Positions 35,423 to 44,502 of a DNA stretch of 64,000 bases are shown here, piece after piece. The DNA comes from Rikenellaceae bacterium. GTDB lineage: Bacteria > Bacteroidota > Bacteroidia > Bacteroidales > Rikenellaceae. Position numbers and translations under genes: made by a program. The notes beneath the pieces were generated by a model. That model saw only the letters and a program-made list of their open reading frames with translations. It was not told where the DNA came from and did not search any database. The DNA lies in NCBI GenBank assembly GCA_015059965.1, contig SUZM01000010.1, forward strand, positions 19,363 through 83,362, given 5' to 3'. How positions within the stretch are numbered: the first letter of the stretch is position 1; each line of letters begins with the position of its first letter.

Positions 35423-36418
35423 TTATCGAAGGCGAATCCGAGCACCGGCGGAGAAGAGCTGTTCTCCGCGCTTGAGTTTGTTGAGCTTTCTCAGGCTCTT
35501 CTGCTGGATACCGTAGCGCTGCGAGACCGAGAAAAGGCTCTCACCCTCGGCGGCCGTGTGAAACTCCTCGCTGCCCTGCCAGAATTTTTTCTTGCGCTCG
35601 AGGAAGATCACCTCCCCGGTCAGAGGCTGCGCATCGGACTCCAGTTCGTTGAACTTTCTGAGGTTGTGGGCCGATATGCGCAACTCCTTGGCAATCAGTT
35701 CGAAGGTATCATCCCGCTGGGCTCTCACGAAGGGAATGCCGTTACAGCGGTGCACGCTATGAGGGCCGTGGGTTCCGAGCGTAATTTGGAAATTATCGGG
35801 ATCAACCCCCTCGGCCACCGTCTCGGCGGGACGATGAACGGAGGCGGCCTCCTCGAAACGCTCGAGCTCCCGACGGGCATAGAGATCGGAGCCTCCCTCA
35901 CGGTCAAAGAGGTAGAGGCGGCTCTCCTCGATGATCCGGATCAGGCGCTGGGCATAGTCGGGAGCCGTGGCGTAGCCGGCAGCCTTCAGGCCGCGGGCCC
36001 AACTGCGGTAGTCGTCCGGGGCATAGACAAAGAGCGAGTCGTAGCGCGGCTGCTTGTCCAGGAATTCGGCATGGTCCTCATACGAAGCCTCAACCGTAGG
36101 ATAGGCGCGAAAACACTCGCCCTTCTCGTCGTCATCGTGATAGACCTTTTTGCCGGTCCAGTTTTTCTTGCACTTGATGCCGAAGTGGTTGTTCGACGAG
36201 CGAGAGAGGAAGCTGTTTCCGCAGTCGGACTCAAGGATTCCCTGGGCCAAAGTGATGCTGGCCGGGATTCCGTAGCGCTCCATGTGGTCGATGGCGATCG
36301 GGTGGTAACGGTCAATATACTCCTCACGCGTTTGGCGTGTTTGTCCCTGAATATCGGCCGAATGACCGATAAAAAGCGCAAAAAGGAGCAAAATGATTGC
36401 TTTTTGGGAAATATTCAT
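35423..36418 (-). CDS. GH73 glucosaminidase with two LysM domains
   Basis: A secreted 331-residue peptidoglycan hydrolase. A signal peptide (MNISQKAIILLLFALFIGHS) leads into a GH73 domain (residues about 35-180): ASITLAQGILESDCGNSFLS carries the catalytic glutamate, with NNHFGIKCKK and FRAYPTVEASYEDHAEFL. Two LysM-like segments follow (about 235-285 and 288-330), for binding glycan. TATCTTTG is found upstream on the minus strand at 36453-36460. The role is probably cell-wall turnover or division. Confidence 0.92.
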   Translation of the reverse strand: MNISQKAIILLLFALFIGHSADIQGQTRQTREEYIDRYHPIAIDHMERYGIPASITLAQGILESDCGNSFLSRSSNNHFGIKCKKNWTGKKVYHDDDEKGECFRAYPTVEASYEDHAEFLDKQPRYDSLFVYAPDDYRSWARGLKAAGYATAPDYAQRLIRIIEESRLYLFDREGGSDLYARRELERFEEAASVHRPAETVAEGVDPDNFQITLGTHGPHSVHRCNGIPFVRAQRDDTFELIAKELRISAHNLRKFNELESDAQPLTGEVIFLERKKKFWQGSEEFHTAAEGESLFSVSQRYGIQQKSLRKLNKLKRGEQLFSAGARIRLR

Positions 36419-36507
36419 TATATTTGTTAAATATTTGGTGCTTTTACGTTAGCAAAGATAAAGGATAATCATGAAATAAACAATACAAACCTAATAAAAC
36501 AAAGCTT

Positions 36508-37110
36508 ATGTTTACCGAAAATGCCAACCGTATTTTCCGTCAGGTAATCGACGACTACCACCGCCACGACGATGTGGATTTCCCCATCGCCAACCCCTTT
36601 GAGAAGGGTTCGATTGATTTCCTTCTGTATGAGAAGTGCTGGGTGGACACCGTACAGTGGCACTTGGAGGACATCATTCGCGATCCGCAGATCGATCCCG
36701 TGGCCGCCCTGGCCCTGAAGCGCCGCATCGATAAGTCGAACCAAGTGCGTACCGATATGGTAGAGTATATCGACTCCTACATGCTCGAGAAGTATAAGGA
36801 GGTGAAGCCCGCCGCCGATGCCCGCATCAATACCGAGACCCCGGCCTGGGCCATCGACCGCCTCTCGATCCTGGCCCTGAAGATCTACCACATGCACTGC
36901 GAGACGGTGCGCGAGGATGTCTCGGACGACCACCGCGCCGCCTGCCAGAAGAAGCTCGATGTGCTTCTGACCCAGCAGGTAGACCTCTCGCAGGCCATTG
37001 AGGAGCTCTTCGACGATATCGCCTCGGGTCGCAAGTACATGAAGGTCTACAAGCAGATGAAGATGTACAACGATCCCGCGCTGAATCCCGTGCTCTATGC
37101 CAAAAAGTAA
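36508..37110 (+). CDS. DUF4254 family protein
   Basis: A 200-residue helical protein of the DUF4254 family, known in Bacteroidetes and a few other groups and of unknown function. It keeps the conserved CWVDTVQWHLEDIIRDP segment near residue 45. The gene overlaps the following GT9 glycosyltransferase by 14 bases, a strong hint that the two are translated together and that the protein serves in lipopolysaccharide or surface glycan assembly. Confidence 0.85.
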   Translation: MFTENANRIFRQVIDDYHRHDDVDFPIANPFEKGSIDFLLYEKCWVDTVQWHLEDIIRDPQIDPVAALALKRRIDKSNQVRTDMVEYIDSYMLEKYKEVKPAADARINTETPAWAIDRLSILALKIYHMHCETVREDVSDDHRAACQKKLDVLLTQQVDLSQAIEELFDDIASGRKYMKVYKQMKMYNDPALNPVLYAKK

Positions 37111-38116
37111 GCAACCTCAACACCTGTTGGTAATCCGCTCGTCGGCCATGGGCGATGTGGCCATGTTGCCCCACGCCCTTCGACCGTTGCGTGCGGCCTG
37201 CCCCGACCTGAAGATCACCGTGGTGACGCGCAAACTCTTTGCCCCCTTCTTCGCAGGTCTCGATGTCGATTTTCTCTACATCGATCCGAAGGGGGAGCAT
37301 AAGCGCCCAAGCGGCTTGTGGCGCCTGGCTCGCGAGGCCAAGCGCTTAGGTGTGGATGCCGTGGCCGACTGCCACGATGTCCTGCGCTCGCAACTCTTTC
37401 GCCTCTTTATGTGCCTTCGAGGGGTGCGGGTGGAGTCGATCCACAAGGGGCGCTTTGCCAAGTGGTTGCGCATGGGTAGCAGTTCGGAGTGCGTGCAACC
37501 CCTGAAACACTCGGTGATCCGCTACTGCGACACAATCCGCCGCCTGGGATTGTCGTTCGGAGACCCGACCCCCGCGCCGAAACCTCAGATGGCCAATCCG
37601 ATGGGCGAAAAACAGGGGCGCTGGGTGGGCGTTGCCCCCTTCTCGGCTCACCCGGGGAAGATCTACCCCCTGGACTCCATGAGCCGCGTTATCGAGGCGT
37701 TGAGCAAGCAGTACGACCGCGTATTTGTCCATAGCGGCGGGGGCGAAGAGTTGAAATTCGCTCAAGCGCAAGAGTCCAAATATGGGAATGTTACGGCCCT
37801 GAACGGCCGCCTGGATCTGAAGGGTGAGCTTGAGCTGATCTCCCACCTGGACTGCGTGGTCTCGATGGATTCGCTGGTGATGCACATGGCCTCGCTGGTG
37901 GCCACACCCGTAGTCTCCATCTGGGGTGCCACCCACCCCAAGCTCGGCTTCTTGGGCTACGGCTGTGCCCCTGAGGGGGTGGTCCAGCGTGACGACCTGA
38001 CCTGCCGTCCCTGCTCGGTCTATGGCAAGAAGGCCTGCAAATATAAGGACTACCGCTGCATGACGGGCATCAAGCCCGAAGAGATCGTGGAGCGCGTGGA
38101 GCAGTTGATCGGGTAG
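37097..38116 (+). CDS. Glycosyltransferase family 9 (heptosyltransferase-like)
   Basis: A 339-residue GT9 enzyme, likely transferring a heptose or other sugar to the lipopolysaccharide core at the inner membrane. The N-terminal QHLLVIRSSAMGDVAMLPHA is the family's opening, and the C-terminal sugar-nucleotide-binding part includes VSMDSLVMHMASLVATPVVS and IWGATHPKLGFLGYG. Cysteines near the C-terminus (CRPCSVYGKKACKYKDYRC) are typical of Bacteroidetes members. The start overlaps the DUF4254 gene. A 19-bp perfect terminator stem follows. Confidence 0.92.
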   Translation: MPKSKQPQHLLVIRSSAMGDVAMLPHALRPLRAACPDLKITVVTRKLFAPFFAGLDVDFLYIDPKGEHKRPSGLWRLAREAKRLGVDAVADCHDVLRSQLFRLFMCLRGVRVESIHKGRFAKWLRMGSSSECVQPLKHSVIRYCDTIRRLGLSFGDPTPAPKPQMANPMGEKQGRWVGVAPFSAHPGKIYPLDSMSRVIEALSKQYDRVFVHSGGGEELKFAQAQESKYGNVTALNGRLDLKGELELISHLDCVVSMDSLVMHMASLVATPVVSIWGATHPKLGFLGYGCAPEGVVQRDDLTCRPCSVYGKKACKYKDYRCMTGIKPEEIVERVEQLIG

Positions 38117-38140
38117 CCGAAACTCTCTTCAGCAAATAAA

Positions 38141-38188
38141 AGCAGAGGCTGTTTAGCAAAATTAGTTGCTAAACAGCCTCTGCTTTTT
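38141..38188 (+). terminator. Terminator after the GT9 gene
   Basis: Two 19-base arms (141-159 and 166-184) pair perfectly around a six-base loop, ending in TTTTT. A-runs before the stem allow function on the minus strand too. Confidence 0.9.
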
Positions 38189-38392
38189 GTGAAGTTGTTG
38201 CCACCGGAGCGGCCACTGCCGAGGTGCAGCAGCAGAAACGACAATTTATCGGCATAAGGGGGCTATAATTATAAAAGATTCAGTCTTTGGGCGTGTGCTT
38301 AATGTGTGTAAACACAACAGCACACGCCCAAACAAAGGTCGGGGAGCATTGTCCCCTAAAAGGGAATGCGAAAATTATCGCATCAGCAACTC

Positions 38393-39856
38393 TTAATGAT
38401 CGTGATGGTGGTCATGGTCGTGATCATGATGGTGATCGTGGTCATGATCATGATCATGATCGTGGTGGTGGTGTTCGTGTTGGTGCGTGCCCTCATTGAC
38501 GAGTTTTTTACCCTGGAACTCGCCCGTGAGCGTATGCAGGAAGGCCGTAATGGCATGAATCTCCTCATTCGTAAGCTCAACCCCCGACTGATAACAGCCC
38601 ATATCACAGACCGCCTCCTCGAGCGTCTGGCGCGTACCATCATGGTAGTAGGGCCACGTCAGCTCCACATTACGCAGGCCGGGTACCTTGAAGCGGTGGC
38701 GGTCACGCTCCGTGAGGGTCTGCTTATAGCGGCCGTTATCCTCCTCGGTAAGCGCCATTCCGCGGTCGGCAAAGTAGTGGCGGCGCAGACCCATCAGCTC
38801 ATACGACTCACCTCCGAGGTTGGGGCCCACATGGCAGGTGGCGCAGTCGTAACGCTTGAAGAGTTCGTAGCCTCGCAGCTCCTCAGCCGTCAGGGCCTCA
38901 TCATCCCCTCGGAGCCACTTGTCGAAAGGAGAGTTCGGGGTCGTCAGGGTCATCTCAAACTGCTCGATGGCATCGGTAATAGTCTGCTGGTTCAGCCCCT
39001 CGGGGTAGACCTCGCGGAAGGCCTTTGAGAAGGCGCGGTCCTGCTCAAGCTTGGCCACAATCTCGTCGAACGATGTAGAGGCCATCTCCATGGGGTTGAG
39101 CGGCGGCCCGGCGGCCTGCTCGGCCAGGGTGGCGGCACGACCGTCCCAGAACTGCACAAAGTTATAGACGGCATTGAAGACCGTGGGGGCATTCACCCCG
39201 CCCAGGCGGCCCTCCACACCATCGGAGAATTGGTGGTTATCGACACCGGCATTCGTAAGGCCGTGGCAGGTGGCACACGAGACGGTGTTATCGACCGAAA
39301 GGCGCGTATCGTGATACAGCGCATTGCCCAGCTCAGCCTTGCGGGCATCGACTCCTTCGATCGGCACAATCGGGCGTACAGGCTCTCCGGCACGCTCCCC
39401 CTCCAGGCCATCGTTGTAGTAGGCCATGCGGTAATCGCGGGCCCATGCCGCAATCAGATCGCGCTTGGCATCGGTCATCCGACTACCCCAGTGAACCAGA
39501 TAGTACTTGGCCATGGGCATCCGTTTGTCCAGAGCCACCTTCTCAACCTTGGCCACATCGACCGGCCGAGGGGTCTCGCCCTGAAGCAATGCTTCGTAGA
39601 GCGGCGTAATATCATAGGCCCGATAGCCCGAATCGATATCCTTGCGGATGAGCTCTTCGGCAAAAGGAAGCTTGCCATAGAAGGGAAGCTCAGCCTCGGC
39701 CGTATGGCAACTCAGACAGCCGCCTCGATCCAGGATGGAGGCCACACGCTCCTCAACGGGAAGATCCGCCGAGGGCAGTCGGTTGGCAATGCGGAAGATG
39801 CCCAGAAGCAGGGCTACAACCACCAATGCCGCGATCAGCAGGTTTCTTTTCTTCAT
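38393..39856 (-). CDS. Tri-haem cytochrome c peroxidase with His/Asp-rich tail
   Basis: A 487-residue exported, membrane-anchored peroxidase of the CcpA/MauG type that would reduce hydrogen peroxide with electrons from the quinone or cytochrome pool. An N-terminal hydrophobic anchor precedes haem motif 1 (CLSCH, Cys47-His51) in an extra domain, then the usual two haem sites CATCH (Cys194) and CATCH (Cys338). The last ~30 residues are an extraordinary HQHEHHHHDHDHD-type tail with about 19 histidines, absent from ordinary peroxidases. Haem attachment would depend on the ResB/CcsA genes just upstream on this strand. Confidence 0.9.
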   Translation of the reverse strand: MKKRNLLIAALVVVALLLGIFRIANRLPSADLPVEERVASILDRGGCLSCHTAEAELPFYGKLPFAEELIRKDIDSGYRAYDITPLYEALLQGETPRPVDVAKVEKVALDKRMPMAKYYLVHWGSRMTDAKRDLIAAWARDYRMAYYNDGLEGERAGEPVRPIVPIEGVDARKAELGNALYHDTRLSVDNTVSCATCHGLTNAGVDNHQFSDGVEGRLGGVNAPTVFNAVYNFVQFWDGRAATLAEQAAGPPLNPMEMASTSFDEIVAKLEQDRAFSKAFREVYPEGLNQQTITDAIEQFEMTLTTPNSPFDKWLRGDDEALTAEELRGYELFKRYDCATCHVGPNLGGESYELMGLRRHYFADRGMALTEEDNGRYKQTLTERDRHRFKVPGLRNVELTWPYYHDGTRQTLEEAVCDMGCYQSGVELTNEEIHAITAFLHTLTGEFQGKKLVNEGTHQHEHHHHDHDHDHDHDHHHDHDHDHHHDH

Positions 39857-39999
39857 ACTCTTCAGTTTTTATGTTTCACACTTTTATAGTTTTAGCTTTT
39901 TTCTCTTTTTTGCCTTTTTACCGTTTTTACCTCTTTCCCCTTCTCATTTTCCATCTATCACCTCTCATTTTTTTGGGGGGGGCTTGCTCGGAGCGGAGA

Positions 40000-40770
40000 T
40001 CAGAATCGGTTGTAGGTATGCACGCTCTGTTGGGCAGTCGGGAGGTAATTCACGCCATACCAACACATCTGTAGAAGCAGGAAGGCGAGGATCATTCCCC
40101 AATAGCCGAGCCGACGTCGCCGAGGGGGGAGGTGCAGCAGCAACAGGTAGAGCGCCCAGGTAGCAGCGGCCCACGCCTCTTTGGCATCCCAACTCCAGTA
40201 GGCTCCCCACGCCTCCTTAGCCCATAGGGCACCGGTGAGCATGCCAATCGTAAAGAGAGCCACACCGCCCGAGAGGAGGGGACGAATCGCCTCATCGGGG
40301 TTACTCTTCGGGCGCATCAAGCCATAGAGGGCCATCAGTGTGGCGCAACCCAAAAGGGCGTAGGCGAACATATAGACCGAGACATGGGGCACAAACCAGG
40401 GGCTTTGCAGGGCCGGCATAAGGGTTTGGTCATGAATCTCCGGCTTTAAGACGTTCAAAGTCAGGAAGACCGTTCCCAGCAGAGCCGAGAAGCTGAGGAT
40501 CCAGCGGTAGCGCCACCTCAGATAGGTAAAGAGCCCGGCAGCCAGCAGGAAGAGCGAGTACCAGAGGCGGGTCTCGCCCATCGTGCGCAAGGGCGGACGC
40601 TCCAAAAGAAGCCAAAGGTGGAGGACAAAGCCTGCCAGCAGGAGCACACCCACCGCCGTTGTAAGGGCTGCCACTCGCCGTCGCTCACACCAGGCAGCCA
40701 CTGCCCCCACCACCGAGAGCAGAGCGGCTCCAGCGGCCACCACCGGAAATATCTGCCAACCCCACATCAT
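40000..40770 (-). CDS. ccsA: Cytochrome c biogenesis protein CcsA-like
   Basis: CcsA presents haem to apocytochrome c in the system II maturation pathway. The 256-residue protein has about eight hydrophobic segments and the tryptophan-rich haem-handling motif in WAKEAWGAYWSWDAKEAWAA near residue 188. Conserved histidines flank it (PWFVPHVSVYMFAYA; LLLLHLPP). It starts within the last codons of the resB-like gene (4-base overlap), as expected for a two-subunit haem transport complex. Confidence 0.9.
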   Translation of the reverse strand: MMWGWQIFPVVAAGAALLSVVGAVAAWCERRRVAALTTAVGVLLLAGFVLHLWLLLERPPLRTMGETRLWYSLFLLAAGLFTYLRWRYRWILSFSALLGTVFLTLNVLKPEIHDQTLMPALQSPWFVPHVSVYMFAYALLGCATLMALYGLMRPKSNPDEAIRPLLSGGVALFTIGMLTGALWAKEAWGAYWSWDAKEAWAAATWALYLLLLHLPPRRRRLGYWGMILAFLLLQMCWYGVNYLPTAQQSVHTYNRF

Positions 40771-41636
40771 CTCATTCGTTCATTATTCGTCGATTCACCG
40801 CCTCGCGTGCGACTGCCTCGCACAAAGAGTACTGAAGCCCCGAGGATCATCATCCAGAGGCCTGCGGCCGTCATCCCGCGCCACGGTTCGCGCACCACCT
40901 CCAGAATACAGTAGCGGGGACTCGCGGCCTCACGATCGTAGCTGATCAGGTAGAGTGCTTCAGCAAAGTTGCGTCGATAGGGGTGATTGACCCTGAGCGA
41001 CACCTCACGCGAGTCGAGCTCCACGACCGCCTCATAGAAAGAGGGGGTACCATTCTCATACTCCGAGACATGAAACTCCTTAAGGCGCAGGCTGAAGTCG
41101 GGCACGGTCACCGTGCCATCCATGCGATAGGCTTCACGGGCAGCCGCCTCACGTTCCACGACCAGGCGCAGCTGTTCACGATCGGGGGCACCCCAGAAGA
41201 GCCCCGCCAGGGCGAGCCACAGCCCCACATGGTGGAGCAAAAAAGCGTATCGAATCCCCTCCGCATTGCGCCACCCGCGCAGGATCACCATCCCAAGCAC
41301 CGTCTGCACCACCAGCAACGAGACCACCACGGGCCATGCGGCTGAGGCAGGCTCGCGCTGCAAGCCTAAGCAGATCCCCACCCCCACCAGCAGCAGGAAC
41401 GAGAACCATGAGGCAGCCGGCGACAAGAGCCAGCGCGAAAGAAGAGAGAGATCCCTGCGGCGGTAGAGTTCATAGAGCAACAGCGCCCAGAGCAGCAGCA
41501 AGAGAAGGTTGAGCGGAAAGCGGAAGAGGCGGATCGGGAAATCCCCCGCCACGGCCTGAAGGATAAACGCAACAACCAGGAGGGCAACCCCGCAGATCAC
41601 CTCTTGTAAAGTCTTCGTATGGTGTGTTGCAGCCAT
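40767..41636 (-). CDS. Cytochrome c biogenesis ResB-like protein
   Basis: A 289-residue partner of CcsA in system II haem delivery. There are about four membrane helices in the N-terminal half, then a periplasmic domain (residues about 140-250; VTVPDFSLRLKEFHVSEYEN) and a last helix (GLWMMILGASVLFV). This is the short Bacteroidetes form of ResB/Ccs1. The ATG at 41636 (MAATHHTKTLQEVICGVALL) is preferred over one 14 codons upstream. It overlaps ccsA by four bases. Confidence 0.85.
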   Translation of the reverse strand: MAATHHTKTLQEVICGVALLVVAFILQAVAGDFPIRLFRFPLNLLLLLLWALLLYELYRRRDLSLLSRWLLSPAASWFSFLLLVGVGICLGLQREPASAAWPVVVSLLVVQTVLGMVILRGWRNAEGIRYAFLLHHVGLWLALAGLFWGAPDREQLRLVVEREAAAREAYRMDGTVTVPDFSLRLKEFHVSEYENGTPSFYEAVVELDSREVSLRVNHPYRRNFAEALYLISYDREAASPRYCILEVVREPWRGMTAAGLWMMILGASVLFVRGSRTRGGESTNNERMR

Positions 41637-41732
41637 GGCCACGCGTTTTAGAAACGGTTTGCATAGGTAAAGATACAATAAATTTTGGAAAAGCCGCTGC
41701 CGGAGAGGAAAAAATGAGCGATTATTCCCCTT

Positions 41733-42863
41733 TTACTCCCATTTTCGGGCAATCGTGCGGGCCATACGGCGGATATTTTCGCGGGCCGTGGCAGGCCGCA
41801 TCGCCTCCTCGAGGGGCATCCCCTCGGGGGTTATGCTGTGAATCTCCGCAAAGCCAGCCGTGCGGAGCTCCTCGCACCACGCCACACCGCCCCCAATTGC
41901 TATGCAGGGGATATGCGCTTTTTGGGCACACTGCAACACCCCTTGAGGGAGCTTGCCCATCAGGGTCTGGCGGTCAATCCGCCCCTCACCCGTGATGACC
42001 AGATCTGCCCCCGCAATGCGATCCGCAAAGTTCGTCAGCTCAAGCACCAACTCCACACCCCGCTCCAAGCGGGCTCCGAGCAGGGCAGCAAGCGTTCCAC
42101 CTACTCCACCGGCGGCCCCGGCCCCCTCCAGGTCGGCCATCCAAAGTCCGTTGTGGCGTTCAACCACCTCCGCCAGACTCCTTAGCCCCCGATCCAGGCG
42201 GGCCACCATCGCGGGATCAGCCCCCTTCTGCGGACCGAAGACCGCCGCAGCCCCCTGAGGGCCGCAGAGCGGACTCCGCACATCACACACCACACGGATC
42301 TCCACCCCCTGCAGTTCGGGCAGCCGTCCCGTTTCGTCAATCGAGCAGATCTGATCGAGCACCTCTCCGCCTCCGGAAAGCTCCCGCCCGGCACAATCCC
42401 GAAATCGGAACCCCAAGGCACGCAACATCCCTACCCCGCCATCGTTAGTGGCGCTGCCACCCAAGCCGAGCAACAGCCGGCGAGAACCCTGTTGGAGGGC
42501 ATCGCGGATCAGCTCACCAAAACCATAGGTTGTGCTCTTCAGCGGATTGCGCTCTTCGGCCCCAAGGAGCGCAAGACCGCTGGCCGCAGCCAATTCCACC
42601 ACGGCCGTTCGTCCCTTCTCCACCAGAGCGTAACGAGCCCGAACCGGTCGTCCCAGCGGATCATGAACCTCCACCTCGCGGAACTCGCCTCCGAGTGCCG
42701 CTGCCAGGGCCTCGGCCGTCCCCTCGCCACCATCAGCCAGCGGTAGAGCTATCCCCTCACAGCGGGGAGCCACCTCGCGCACCCCCTGCAAAAAGGCCTC
42801 GGCCACCTCGCGCGACGAGAGCGACCCCTTGAACGAATCACAAGCTATAACGATCTTTTTCAT
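41733..42863 (-). CDS. Glycerate kinase (GarK family)
   Basis: This enzyme phosphorylates D-glycerate, linking sugar-acid and serine breakdown to glycolysis. The 376-residue product from the ATG at 42863 opens MKKIVIACDSFKGSLSSREV, which is diagnostic for the family, and keeps LPLADGGEGTAEAL, LGLGGSATNDGGVGML and the C-terminal GEGRIDRQTLMGKLPQGV. Whether it makes 2- or 3-phosphoglycerate is not decided. It stands between the ResB-like gene and the M56 sensor gene on the minus strand. Confidence 0.94.
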   Translation of the reverse strand: MKKIVIACDSFKGSLSSREVAEAFLQGVREVAPRCEGIALPLADGGEGTAEALAAALGGEFREVEVHDPLGRPVRARYALVEKGRTAVVELAAASGLALLGAEERNPLKSTTYGFGELIRDALQQGSRRLLLGLGGSATNDGGVGMLRALGFRFRDCAGRELSGGGEVLDQICSIDETGRLPELQGVEIRVVCDVRSPLCGPQGAAAVFGPQKGADPAMVARLDRGLRSLAEVVERHNGLWMADLEGAGAAGGVGGTLAALLGARLERGVELVLELTNFADRIAGADLVITGEGRIDRQTLMGKLPQGVLQCAQKAHIPCIAIGGGVAWCEELRTAGFAEIHSITPEGMPLEEAMRPATARENIRRMARTIARKWE

Positions 42864-42953
42864 CCTCAAAAAAACACGAAGGCCTATCCGGTTTTGGTAA
42901 GCACCTTATAAATAGGCGGTTAAGACTAGGCCCATTGTTACGAGGACAAAGAT

Positions 42954-42995
42954 AAAAAAATTTCTTTAGGTTGGACATAAGCCAACCTAAAGAAA
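42954..42995 (-). terminator. Terminator of the BlaI-M56 operon
   Basis: A perfect 14-bp stem TTTCTTTAGGTTGG / CCAACCTAAAGAAA has a seven-base loop and is followed, on the minus strand, by a run of seven T. It starts 24 bases after the M56 stop. Confidence 0.9.
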
Positions 42996-43018
42996 TTTTC
43001 GACTGTCGCAAGGCGCGA

Positions 43019-44479
43019 TTAGAGCGCGAAGTCCACGGGCAGGACGAAGCGCACCGATACCTTTTCGCCTTTTTGCACACCGGGCTCCCAGCGGGGCGAG
43101 GAGTTCACTACGCGAATCGCCTCATTGCTCAACAGGGCGTGGGGGCTCTGCAAGGCCTTGACCTCGGTCACTGCACCCTCTTCGTTGACCACAAACTGCA
43201 CCAGCACGCGGCCCGAGATCTTCTTCTCGACGGCCTCCTGGGGATACTTCATGTTTTCGGCCACCCAGCGTTGGAATTCGGGGAGCCCTCCGCCCTGGAA
43301 CGCGGGCATCTTTTCCACCGTCAGAAACTGTTGCGTCGGAGTTTCAGGCTCCTCTTTACGAAGCGTCAGCACCAACTCTGCATCGTCAAGGAATTGGAAG
43401 GTCAGGCGGTCGTAACCCACCATTACCACCTCACCATTGCTGCCCGAGGGCACCTGGAGGTCAAATCGCCCCTCGGCATCGGTTACCACGCCTCTTTCGC
43501 CACTGCGCACCACCGCACCCATGATCGGGCTTCCGGCGGCATCGGTCACCACCCCTCGGTACTCGGAGAGTGCCACATCGGGAATCGAGGCGGTGGGGGT
43601 CTGCATCGGGTTCGAAGGCTCTACAAATTGGGTTGCGCGGGCCGTGGTGCCAAAAAGGAGTACCACCCCAGCCACCAGCGACAGCAGGGCTGCCGCGCGA
43701 AGCCGTGCGTAACGGCTCTTGTTGTTCTGTGTCATCATTTTGAATCGTTTTTTGGTTAAGGAATCGCGCAGGCCGTTGGCAATGTCCGGACTATAGCCAA
43801 AGAGCTGCTTGAAAATGGTCTGTATATAGTGGTTGGTATCTTCGCCCGAGAGGAGCACGTCGCGGTCGGCCTCGAACTCCTCGACCTCCGTAAGGCGACG
43901 AGCCGCCAGCCAGATAAAGGGGTTCCACCACAGCAGCGCCTTGCAGAGCTCCATCCAAAGGCGCTCTTGGGAGTGGCGGTGGCGGATGTGGCTCTCTTCG
44001 TGCCGAAGGATCACCGGCAACTCCTGCTCGGGAGTCGAGGCCGGGACGTAGACCGTGCCAAAGAAGGAGAAGGAGGCGATGGAGGAGGTGGTGCGCACCA
44101 CGCGAATGCCATGCCAAGAGTCGATCTCGGCCCCGCGCTCCAACGCACGGATCTTCCACACCTGGTAGGCCATCAGCCCCACGATCAGGAGCACTCCGAC
44201 CAGATAGAGGAGCCCGAGGGCCTCCGCCCAGCCAAAGGGCTCAGCCACGGGAGCAGTGCCAGCCACCGCCTCGGGCAGGGGCATCTCCCCCAAAGGGGCA
44301 AGTACCACCTTCCGGCCCGGCCACAAAGGGATCTGCAACAGAGGGATCGCCACCGACAACAGCGGGAGCAGCGCAAGGTAGCGACGACACCACCGAAAAT
44401 CGACCCGTCGCTCCAGGAGCCACGCATAACCGACAAAGAGCAGGCCGCTGGCCGCAAATATTTCGAGCAAAGTTTTCAT
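43019..44479 (-). CDS. M56 (BlaR1-type) metallopeptidase with TonB-like C-terminus
   Basis: A 486-residue membrane sensor-protease. The N-terminal half has four hydrophobic helices and the zinc motif HEESHIRHRH (near residues 160-169) with EVEEFEADRDVL. BlaR1-family proteins signal by cleaving the partner BlaI repressor. After helix 4 (near residue 275), a carboxypeptidase-regulatory-like domain (YRGVVTDAAGSPIMGAVVRS) and a TonB C-terminal-like domain (MPAFQGGGLPEFQRWVAENM) replace the usual penicillin-binding sensor. The repressor gene lies immediately upstream. Confidence 0.92.
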   Translation of the reverse strand: MKTLLEIFAASGLLFVGYAWLLERRVDFRWCRRYLALLPLLSVAIPLLQIPLWPGRKVVLAPLGEMPLPEAVAGTAPVAEPFGWAEALGLLYLVGVLLIVGLMAYQVWKIRALERGAEIDSWHGIRVVRTTSSIASFSFFGTVYVPASTPEQELPVILRHEESHIRHRHSQERLWMELCKALLWWNPFIWLAARRLTEVEEFEADRDVLLSGEDTNHYIQTIFKQLFGYSPDIANGLRDSLTKKRFKMMTQNNKSRYARLRAAALLSLVAGVVLLFGTTARATQFVEPSNPMQTPTASIPDVALSEYRGVVTDAAGSPIMGAVVRSGERGVVTDAEGRFDLQVPSGSNGEVVMVGYDRLTFQFLDDAELVLTLRKEEPETPTQQFLTVEKMPAFQGGGLPEFQRWVAENMKYPQEAVEKKISGRVLVQFVVNEEGAVTEVKALQSPHALLSNEAIRVVNSSPRWEPGVQKGEKVSVRFVLPVDFAL

Positions 44480-44502
44480 ATTCTATAAGCAATGTAGGAT
44501 TT

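Noticed and set aside
38396..38486. GATCATGATGGTG-type microsatellite that looks non-coding
   Set aside because: On the minus strand it is the in-frame His/Asp tail of the peroxidase and ends at a proper stop.
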